Origin: Serripes groenlandicus
Lineage: Eukaryota > Mollusca > Bivalvia > Cardiida > Cardiidae
Assembly (NCBI GenBank): GCA_031761405.1
Contig: JASEVX010000007.1
Span: 42,858,411 to 42,922,410, forward strand
Direction: 5' to 3'
Length of the DNA: 64,000 bases
This document shows, one piece after another, positions 22,341 to 34,300 of the stretch. The notes beneath the pieces are model-generated. The model ran no database searches, was not told the DNA's origin, and worked only from the letters and a program-made list of their open reading frames with translations. A program made the translations under genes and the position numbers. The number at the start of each line of letters is the position of its first letter. Position 1 is the stretch's first letter.

Positions 22341-25300
22341 GTTGTGTATTGGCTTTACAAATTAGCGGAAATGATTCAGCAAGCAAGAATGAATGCAGTC
22401 AAATTGAACATCAGGATAATACAGTGAATTTGACGATTGGACCATTTGTTTTAAATCATAAACCCATTGTAATACCAGGTGTAGGTATTGGGTATTCTAA
22501 CCAAAACAGAGTTAATTGTGTTGAGAAAAGATCAAACCTGTCTCTTCAAGAATTCTGGGATCGGTATGATGGCAAATGGTTTGTATAAGCCTTTTTATCT
22601 ATACCCTTTCCTACATAAAGATTTTGCAGCAGACGACTAGGAAAACATGGGAAATTAAATTTTGGAATAAATATGAAAACATTATGGCAAAAGAAGAAAA
22701 AGCTGCAAATGCATTTAAATGTGAAAATGGGGTAGCTTGTTCCTTATATTCAAATTTAAGATTCAACCAAAGAGAAAATGGAGAATAAATGATGGAAAAT
22801 GAGTGTTTTATTTTGTGGTAGCATGGAAAGCCAACGGAGAAAAGAGATTTACGAATTATTAATAGATCAGCATAAGATTGATAGTAAATACTTTACCACA
22901 TTCAGACGCATCTGCAGCAGACCACATTTGAAAGAAACTTTGCAAGAGGAAAAATTACTTGTGATGAACAATTTCTCATTTGTCCACAATATTTTCAACT
23001 CGAATCCATAGATAAGCTTCATTTATAAAAAGAGATTTTCAATATTTTTGAATAGATGTTTTCAAATTTGTATGCTGCAGATTTGTTGTATAAAACTGGG
23101 CCATATGAGGTCAAAAACAAGTTCTCTAGGTCAAATTGAAGGGAAATCTTGTTAACACTCTGGAAGCCACATTTTTAACTTGAGCCTGTTGAAACTTTAT
23201 CAGAATGTTTGTCTTGATGATATGTAAGTCAAGTTTGAACATGGGTCATGTTGGGTCAAAAAGTAGGTCACTAGGCCAAATTGAAGGAAAATATTGTTAT
23301 CTCTTTAGAAGCCGCATTTTTTGCTTCAGCAGCTTGAAATTTGGTCAGAAAGTTGAGCTCAATGATATCTAGGCAAAGATCGAATATGGGTCAATCCGGT
23401 TTAAAAACTAGGTCACTAGGCCAAATTGAAGGGAAATCAGACTTATTTTTATTATCTTGTTAACATTGTAGAAGTCTCATTTTTTTCGTCAGAATGTTGA
23501 GCTGAATAATACCTAGGCCAAGTTCGAATATGGGTCATGCTTGGTCAAAAAGACCAAGATCACTAGGCCAAATTGAAGGGTAATCTTGTTAACACTCTAG
23601 AGGATGTTTGTCTTGATGATATCTAGGTCAAGTTCAAATATGGGTCATATTGGGTCAGAATCTAGGTCACTAGGCCAAATTGAAGGAAAATCTTGTTAAC
23701 TCTGTAGAAGCCGCTTCTTTGGCTACAGCAGCTTGAAATTTGGTCAGAAATTTTATCTAAATGATATCTAGGCAAAGTTCGAATATGGGTCATGCCGGGT
23801 TAAAAACTAGGTCACTTGGCCAAATTGAAGGGAAATCTTGTTAACACTCTACAAGCCGCATTTTTTGCTTCAGAAGTTTGACATTTTGTCAGAATGATTG
23901 TCTTAAAGATATCTAGGTCATGTTTGAATATGGGTCATATTGGGTCAGAAACTAGGTCACTAGGCCAAATTGAAGGAAAATCTTGTTAACTCTGTAAAAG
24001 ATGCATGTTTTGCTACATCAGCTTGACATTTGATGAAAAAGTTTATCTAAATGACATCTAAGCCAAGTTCGAATATGGCTCTTGTAGGATCAAAAACTAA
24101 AAAAAATAAGTCACTAGGCCAAATTGATGGGAAATCTTGTTAACACTGTAGAAGCAGCATTTTTCTTGAAATTTGGTCAGAAAGTTTGTCTGAATTATAT
24201 CTAGGTCAAGTTCGAATATGGGTCGTATTGGGTAAGAAACAAGGTCAATAAAGGAAAATATTGTTTAAACTCCGGAGGCTGCATTTTTACTTTGAGCATG
24301 TTGAAACTTTCTCAGAATGTTGTCTTGATGATATCTAGTCCATGTTGGAATATGGATCATATCAGGTAGAAAAATATAGATCACTAGGCCAAATGAAGAA
24401 AAATCTTGTTAACACTGGAGGTTGCATTCAGAATAATTTTCTTGATGTGTTTTACATTACATTGTATAATTAAAGTGAGCGAACTAGGGCCATCATGGCC
24501 CTCTTGTTTCAGAAAAAAAGTCGAGCTTTTGTGATACCCTGCGTCGTTCAAAACTTTAACCTTACCTCATAACTCAAAAAATGTTAAACATTATCAAATG
24601 AAACTTGGTTCTCATATTTCTAGGAACAATACACATGTCTATGCCAAGTCTAATTACTCTGGCATTAATAATTATTCAGTAATGCCCCTTTATCAACATG
24701 GAATAAACAGATAAGTGTTGGCATTCGCTCTGCGGCGCTCTTGTTTAATGAACTTTTTCCCACTTACAACAAATATATAACGGAAAACTTTGAAAACTTC
24801 CAGGCAAAAAAAATGGAATATTACGATAAACAAAAGTGTAATTATTAAGTAGAGTTTAAACTATTGTGGTAAAAGGAGAAATTTCTTAATATGTGGAATT
24901 TTCTCCTTTGCCACAATGATTTCAAAAATCTTCTGCATATGAGAAACTGTTAAAAACATGCCATATCAATATCTCCATGCAGGCACATGGTACATTTGTT
25001 ATATCTCTAGAATCTGTGTGATCTGTTACAGGCCAGTGATTATCACAGATATCATACCACATTGGAAAGCATACACAAGTTGGAATAAAGATTTCTTTCT
25101 ACAGAGGTATTCTGGTGATAAAATTGTCCTGAAGTCGGTGCAAGTAAGTTGACATTGTGTGTTGCCTAACCTGGGCAGGGATCACTTCTCCGTCATTTAT
25201 TTGTCCGTCTGTCTGTGCGTCACTCCTTCATTACTGACTTGTTGACAGACGACACACATGTTCCTGTAAAAACTATTTTTTAACAGATTGATTAACACTT

Positions 25301-28300
25301 CCCAACATACAACCCCTTTCTGATGCCTCTGAAGTTGACAACTTTTGAAAACATTGTGGCAAGAAGAGATATTGGTCATTATGAGAAATTTCTTCTATTG
25401 CCACAATGTTTTCAACAACGTTTACAACCCTATTAAATAATTATACTTTCATACATAGAGATTTTTCTTATTTGTTTGCCAAGATGTTTTCAAAGTCGTC
25501 TGCTGCAGATTTTTTGTATGTTGGAAAGGGTAAATAAGATAAATTATGTTCTAAGAGGTGCTTTGAGGGTTGCAAAAGATATATGGTTTTATGATGCATC
25601 TACAGTCAAACCTGTGTTTAAAGACTACCCATGGAAAGTGAACAATCTGGTCTTTGTTCACAAGTAGTCTTTAATTGCAGGGTCATTTATACAGAAAACT
25701 AAAAGTATGATCACTATATAAAGGGACTTGCTGTTCCAAGGTGGTCTTTAGCAAATGTTTGACAGTACTTCTAAAAATTATGAAATTCATGCAATGTTTG
25801 TTGAGATGTACATTTGAACTGTTCTCCACATTCACTAATAAATCTGCAGCCGATGACTCAAAACATCTAGGCAAAAATATGGAAAACTCAATTAATTTAT
25901 GATTATTATGTAGAGTTGAACAATTTCTCCTTATGCCACATTGTTTACACAAGTCTTCTGCTAAAGATGCCATAAAATGTTTCTGTATGACGGATAGGGT
26001 GAAGATAACAAATATAGATGACTACTTTATTTATTGTCACAAAAACTTTAATAAAAATATTTCCTGGAACAGTTATTTCATATTAACCATTTCCCTCATA
26101 TAGCCGCTTTCTTACGCGCCTGCAGCTTTTGAAAAGTATTGTGATAAATGAAAAAATTGCTCATGATGAGCAATTTCTCCTTTTATCACAATGTTTCATT
26201 TTTTTTTCAATAATAATTGTTCTTTCATTCCTTGAGAGTTTCCATTATTTTGACAAAATGTTTTCAAATTTATCTGCAGCAGTTTGTTGTATGTGGGAAA
26301 GAGGGGTTAATGTTCATATACTGAAAATGTGTTGCCAAGGATTTGATTTATTTTGTCTAACTACTTTTCAGGGAGACCTAAGGAGTGGAACAGCTTCTTT
26401 TTGTGATATGAAGTCTTTTATCACCACATTGGGCCAAACGTTCAACCCTAAATCATGGAAGTACATGGAGGATGAAATGTTTCTCATAGACAAGCCAGGT
26501 CTAAGGAAGGACATTAGTAACAATGTGAGTCTGTCTGCATCTTACTGCTTGGATTTGTAAAAGTGTCACCTGAATCGACAGTTAGACACATAAGGTCACT
26601 TATGATCACTTCCCCGTCGTCTGTTTGCTCATCCTTCACACTTTCATTCACTGACATACATTGTTTTTTAACCATCATCGTTTTGTGATCTTGATTTATC
26701 CTTTACGCCTTAATGACTTTGGTTAAAAGATTTTAGCTATAGATCCATATCTCAGATTGAAGACTGGTCAATTTATTTAGCCTCGTTGAATAAGCTGGTA
26801 GGTGAGGTTATTAATTTTGTTCCCCACTGTCCATGTATGATCCTGACTTAGTAGGATTTTTTTCTAAATTTCTAAATTAGATTGAAGCTCCTTTACAAAA
26901 TTTGAGTTAAAGTAACTTTCATTTATTCTTTTATGTAAATTTAGTATTTGCTGGAAGAGAACTTTTTCACATTGTTTCCAAAAGAGGTTCGGCCATGGGA
27001 CTGTATGATGTTATGGGGAACAAAGTACTCTAGGTCTACACTCCATATGGACCCCTATAACTGGACAGCTGTGAGTGCTGTGATTAGGGGGAAGAAACTT
27101 TGGAAGGTATCTAAACATTTTCTCCAACTATCACAATACATTACTTTGTATAGCAGTAAACTATAAAATATTATGTACTGATGAGATAAAAAGTGAATTT
27201 CTTCGTAATATAACTTACAAATCATCTTTCATGCAAGACAACATGTCTTCAGACATTTCCCCCTTGTGTAATCTATTGACCATATTTCACTTGCAGACAA
27301 TGTGATGCATCTGCATAGGAATTTGCTTTATTATTTTACATCAACAGTTGTCTTTTTTGAAAATAGATTTGCAATTGCACTTTGGATATACAGATTATAT
27401 TTACAAGTGTGTATTATCATGAGTTTGTTATAAATTTGTGAGTAAAGTCATGAGAGAAAATAATTCTCCTATCTATCATTCAGTTGAATTAATGATATAT
27501 TTCATCATATATTTTTTATAAAAGTACATGTAGCTGTGTTTATTTCACTTTTATGATGCGTGATGCGCAAATATACCTCACAGAGGTAGGTATTTATGTA
27601 TTATAAGAGTTCATTTAATTAATATCGGCTAAAAATCTTCCATAGGATCTTTCATAAGACTGCCTCGGGTGTGTAGTGGAAGAGCATCTGCTTCAGGTCG
27701 CGAGTTTGATCATAGGCTGGTCATACAAAAGCAGGGTAAGCATTACCACTGACTGACTGGTGTCAGGATAAATGGACTAGCAGTACTGGTAACTTAACCA
27801 AGAAATGCTGTGATGTTATATAAATGAAAAATTGTTGAAATGCAGCGTAAAACACAAAAAATATTTCTCTCCTGTATATATCTAGACATCTTTGTGATAA
27901 TATATGAACAAATTTAAATCGTGACTACCATAATTATTTTTTTCATACTAGCTCTTTCCACCAGGACAGGATCAGTATTTATATATACAACCTGAAGTGA
28001 AATGTGGTTTTCCACTGGAGTGTATTAAATATAATAGGTGTGAATCTCACAAGGCATAATTAGATAACCTTTTCCCACTTGTAGACGTATTTTCAGACAC
28101 ATCTGCAGTAGACAATTTTGAAAACATTGTAACAAAAGGAGAAATTGCTCTAAATGAGCAATTTCTACTTTTGCCACAATGTTTGCAACTCTGTTTAATG
28201 ATTGTACTTTCATTTACAGAGATTCATAGTTTTGCCTAGATATTTTTAAAGTTGTCTACTGCAGATTTATCAGTGGCTTAGATAAGGAAAAGTAAACCTG

Positions 28301-31300
28301 CACAAAATCTCCCTTATTACCCCACCAATGCCTATTTTGTAGGTACTCAAAAGGACCGTCTCAGTGGGGACAATTCTGTTGAGTATCCACAACACAAGGG
28401 TTTAAGGTCAAAAACAGATTTTAGTACATGAACTGCACAGCTTATCTAGAGCTCTGTTTAATGTTGTTTTTCACCAAAATGAATTGTTCTTGTTTCCCCC
28501 TTTAGCTAGTGACATAGATGTAGTATTTGATATGTCTTTTTCCTGTGTTTCGCTTTATTTGGCAGTACTTCTGAATTTTGAGTAGCCACTTTGAAAGATG
28601 TAGTTGCAAGAGTTTCACTATGAGCATGTTGCTGGGTTATGGGTTATGGGGACAACATGTGAATGATAGTCACAGTGTGAGCTTACAAAATGTGAATGAT
28701 GATGCAAGCTTACAACATGTGAATTATGGTGTGAGCTTACAACATGTGAATGGTGTTATGAGCTTACAAAATGTAAATGATGATGCAAGCTTACAACATG
28801 TAACTTATGGTGTGAGCTTACAGCATGTGAATGATAGTGTGAGCTTACAACATGTGAATGGTGTTATGAGCTTACAAAATGTGAATTATGATGCAAGCTT
28901 ACAACATGTAATTTATGGTGCAAGCTTACAACATGTAACTTATGGTGCAAGCTTACACCATGTAACTTATGGTGCAAGCTTACATCATGTAACTTATGGT
29001 GCAAGCTTACAACATGTGAATGATGGTGTGAGCTTACAACATGTGAATGGTGTTATGAGCTTACAACATGTGGATTGAGGTGCAAGCTTACAAAATATGA
29101 ATTATGGTGTGAGCTTACAAAATGTGAATTATTGTGTGAGCTTATAACATGTGAATTATTGTGTGAGCTTATAACATGTGAATTATGGTGTGAGCTTACA
29201 ACAAGTGAATGGTGTTATGAGCTTACAAAATGTAAATTATGTTGTGAGCTTACAAAATGTGAATTATGGTGCAAGCTTACAACATTTGAATGATGTTATG
29301 AGCTTATAACATGATAATTATGGTGCAAGCTTACAACATGTGAATTATGTTATGAGCTTATAACATGTGAATGATGTTGTGAGCTTAAGCAAGCCAGTAC
29401 ATGAGAAAAGATACAAGTTGGCATATATCTGAATAGGTCTGTTAATATCTGTTGTAGGTTCTGATCATCTTGTCCAGCTGCTCAGTCTTATCAGAATCTT
29501 CACACTTTGACAGAATCTTCTAAAAAGCTTGTCTAAAAAATATGTGTTCAATGAAGACAATGATCAGATGTTGTGGATGCACAAGCTGATCTGGTTCTAT
29601 ATTGTTCATAAAAGCCAACTTTTACATTTTCTTGTGCGCTGGCTCAAACGGTAGATCAATTTTGGTAAATAACCTAGGGCATGCACTGAGATAGATAAAA
29701 TAATTTTTTAAGCATAATAATTATTTCAACAAAAACTACATTCACCTTCAAAGAAAAACATCAAGCTTTATTTGTTAGTTGGTTCGTTGATCATATTGAT
29801 TGGATCTAATCATTAACCCTTTCCCACTTTCAGATGCACATTTACACATCTACAGCAGATTATTATTGTGGCATAAGCAGAGCTTAATCATAATGATCAA
29901 TTGTTATCCTTTTGCTACAATATCTTTAACTCTATACAATAATATTACTGTTATTTACATGAATAGAGATTTTAAATATGGTTGCATTGAAGTTCTCAAA
30001 GTTGTCCGCGATAGATTTGTGGTATGTTGGAAAAGAGGGTTGAAGAAGTGATGTCATAAAAGGGTTATTGGCTTCTTACCAGCTTTGTGTTCAAATCTAA
30101 GAGGACATTTGAACTTTTTGCAGCTAACAACTGTATAAAACATTATTGGAAAAGGAGAAGTTGATCATTTTGAAATAAGAATTTTCTAATTCACCATCAG
30201 GATATTCTTTTCATTTTCTAGATATTGTATTTCTTTCCACAGGAGTTTGCTTAGATAACAGCACAAAAAGATATCATTTATCACCCTTTATTTGAATATG
30301 TTGCCTATCAGAATGATTGTAAAATTATCTTATTTTTGTAAACTTTGCAATACTGATTTAGAATTCATCTACTTACTTGTTCAGTAATTAATGCAATGGT
30401 GGTGTATTTACTATGCACGAATGGAGCATATTAAATAAAATATTCCACAACTCATTTGCATGTGCATGCCATACACATAGATCAATGAATCCTCGACCTT
30501 GAGTTGACATACTACACATTGAAGCTCTGAAAATTGCTGTAACATAATTATTAACCCTTTCCCTCATACGACAATTCTGCAGCAGACGACTTTGAACATA
30601 TTTTGTTAAAAATAGAAAATCTCCATAATTGAATGGATAACCTGTGACAAAAAATGGAAAACATTGTGGCAAAAGGAGAAATTGCATGTTTTCTGCAATT
30701 TCTTCTTTTGTCACTATGTTGTCAAAAAACCGTCTACTGCAGAGGCGTCAGAAAGCGTCTATATGAGGGAAAGGGTTAATTAAACACTACATGCAAGAAA
30801 CAACTTTTAATCAGAATACTCTAAAACATCTTGAGAAAATGTGTTAAATAACTTTTACTAAAAGTTTAGTTATTGAATAGAGTTGAAATCATTGTGACAA
30901 AAGGATAAATTGCTCATTATAAGCAATTTCTCCACTTGCAATAATATTTTCAATGTGTCCAGCTGGAAAAGTGTTATAAGAAAATATAAATAATGAGAAC
31001 AGTAATGGCACCAGTCTGTTTCTTTTCACATTTGTTTGGTTATTACACAGAATTTATTTAAATGTTGACATGTTGATTAGGTTAATGCCATTTTCAACTG
31101 TCTAACAGTTATTCTATGGCAACCAGTTCATATAGCCATGAGATGCCAGACTCATTGCATCAGTACTCAAGTAACTGGTTAGGTTTCAACATGTACTATA
31201 AGTCCATGGATGCAAGAAGAATGACACTTGTCACATTGACTTATTTCAATCAATTAAAACCAATGCTTGGTCAAGCAGGAGTACAAAATCAAAACCCAAT

Positions 31301-34300
31301 AACCCTTTGTATACCAACTCAGTTGTCACAGCATTACAATTATACTCAGTTAAACAGACTTTCCAAAATCTGTTGGAACCTAAAGCTCATTTTTCATTTA
31401 TTTCCTTTTTTTCCAACCAATTATTGCATGAAAATTTGTCAGTTTGAAGGAATTTTAATCAGTCGGAACTGAAGGACTGAAGACTTTTGCAAAGACTGAT
31501 TAAAGTTTGATGCATTTTAAACAGCTGTATTTATTTTTGTTTTTCATATGTCTGATTCAATGAATTCTCAAAACAATTACTAGTTTTTAAATCACATACT
31601 TTATTCTTCAATTTCAAGTTAAAAACATCCAAATGAATAATACAGGAGATTATGTTAATAATTGTAATGCATGTATACATTCTTATTATTCCCCACATAT
31701 AACGAATCTGCCAAAAACTTTAAAAATGGTAGTAATGACTGTCCTCCTTGGCGCTCAGGAATGCGGAATTAGCATTAGGACTGACTGTCTGGTGTCAGGA
31801 TAAATGGACCAGTACTGTAGTACTGGTAACTTACCAAGGAAATGCCATAATATAATAACAAAATTGTTGATAGCGGCAGTAAAAAAACAATCAATCAATC
31901 TTCAACTATACTTTCATTTAGGTTTTCACTTTCCCACATATATAAATGTTCCTCACTGAAAGTAAAATGTATAATTATTGACATTGACAGTATTAAGCAT
32001 TTGCCATAATTTTTCAAGAGTCTTTTGCTGCAGATGAGTCAAACTGTATCTGTGTGCATGAAAGTGTTAAAAATTGTGTAAAAAAAGGGGATAAGTAAAT
32101 GTTTAGCTTGATTAATATTTCCATAAATATCTAAAATATCTTTATTGCCCCAGCCAAAATTGTCAGTGTAACCATACTGCTGTCTGTCAGTCAAGATTAA
32201 GTAAGTAATCAAATAATAAAATAGGGTCTGTATATAATCTCATTGTTCCTTTTTAACATACATTACATTATGTTATGATGCATATGCAGCAGACAGCTTT
32301 TTAAGAATTATTGCGAGGGAGGATTGAGCTGTTTCTTCATTTGCCACAATGATTTCAACTCCATTCAATGATTATACTTTATTTGTGGATATGTTCACTT
32401 TTTGGGCCTACATGTACACATGTAAATGTTTTTAAAGTCGTCTGCTGCGGATGTGTTGTATGTAGGAAAGGCTCATGTTTGTAATATAATACCTACATGT
32501 AATTACAATTGCAGTCCAATAGATGCATATGATGCGGACTACATCAAATATCCAGAGTTTATGAAAGCAGATTACATAGAAGTTGAACAGAATCGAGGAG
32601 AACTACTTGTTATACCAACAGGATGGTACCATCAGGTATGTCAAGTACTTATCAGTTCTTTGAGTTATAAATGTAGGAGTAAGCTTAACCCCGTTCTCAC
32701 TTATAGATGCTTTATGATGCCTTTCTAGCAGACACCTTTGGAAAACTTGTGACAAAAGAGAATTTGCTCATTAAGAGCTCCTTTTTGCCACAATGTTTTC
32801 ACCTTTATGCAACAGTAACATTTCATTTACAGAGATTTTTCAAAGTCATCTGCTGCAGATTTATTGTATGTTGGAAAGGTACGCAGACATATTTTGATGC
32901 AATTGCAGCAGAGAAATGTTGAAAACATTGAAGCAAAAAGAGTTATTGGTCTTCCAACTCTATTTAATAAGTATACTTACATTCGTTTTTAATAATTTTG
33001 CCAATGTGTTTTCAAAGTAGTGCCGCTGTAGATTTCTTGTTTGTGGGAAAGGGTTAACTTTTTAGCTCACCTGAGCACAAAGTGAGTTATTGTAATCGCT
33101 TTTTGTCCGGCATATTCAACATATTCTCCTCAGTAACCAGTGATTTAATTGGGATGAAACTTCACAGAAAGCATCCTTTCAATGACCTCACAAGAATTCC
33201 TTCAAATATTTGGGAACCATGCATAATTCTGGTTTCCATGGCAACGAAATGAAAAAAACTTTAAAATTCTTCTTCTCCCAAACTGTTTGGCAGATTTTCA
33301 AATAATTTTGTAGAAATGTTCCTTGGATGATCCTCAATCAGATTCTTTCAAGCCATGTTGATTGCTTAAAAAACATGGCCGCCAGGGTGCGGGGCTGTTT
33401 TGCCTTATACAGCTATAGTGAAAACTTAAAAGATCTTCTCCTGAAAGTGTCTGGCTGATTTTCAAATATCAGATTCCTTCAAGCCATGTTTATTGGTCAA
33501 AAGACATGGCCTCCAGAGGAAGGGAATATTAAGCCTTATATGGCTATAGTGAAAACTTAAAAAATCTTCTCCTCCGATTTTCAAATAATATTTAGAAATG
33601 TACCTAGGGTGAACCTCTATCAGATTCCTTCAAGCCATGTTAATTGGTCAAAACTATGGCTGCCAGGGGACAGGCCTTATATGGCTAAAAGTAAAAGATC
33701 AGATGAGCGTTTCAGGGCTATCATGGCCCTCTTGTTCCATGATATGATATTATCTTATTTGCTTATTGTAAAAGATATTTGATTAAAATCATTTAGTGTT
33801 TATCTCATCTTATTTTTTGAGTGATAAAAAATGAGCGACTGTCGTAACCTGATCCTTCTTGGCTTCTGCTTCTGTGCTGTAATCATGATTAAGTTTTGTT
33901 TTTAGATCCAATTTATTTCACCTAAGAAACTTAGAACACTTAAGGTAGCATGACTTGTATTACAAGGACCATAACTTTGCCATGCCTTATATAAAGGATT
34001 TTTGGCCCTTTACTTACTTTGAATTTTGGTTCAGTTTTTCAAACTTTGGAAATATGGGCTGCAGCCATGGCAAACATTCAATTATCACTAGATTTTATAA
34101 AAAAATTGATGCAAAGCATAAGAAAAGTATGTAGGGTATCCAACAATACTTGGACAAATTGATTGTACAGTCCAATCTGTGTTGAAAGACCACCTATGGG
34201 AAGAGAACAATATGGTCTTTGTTCATGGGTGGTCTCTAATTACAGGGTCATTTATGAAGAAAATGAGTAACTGTGAAATTAAATGTGTGGATGCTATAGA

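Noticed and set aside
26129..26560. 143-codon open frame as an alternative JmjC exon
   Set aside because: Its first 80 codons are MITE sequence. The real exon starts at the AG before 26372, where phase matches the previous exon.
28578..29293. Open frames of 166 and 72 codons with LQHVN-type repeats
   Set aside because: They are products of the 27-bp minisatellite and lie in an intron whose flanking exons splice in phase without them.
28645..29395. CRISPR array
   Set aside because: Units are contiguous and similar throughout, with no unique spacers, and the genome is eukaryotic. It is a minisatellite.
32426..32728. 100-codon open frame starting in a MITE
   Set aside because: Only 32515-32635 fits the JmjC splice phases. 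The left part is MITE and the right part runs past a GTATGT donor.
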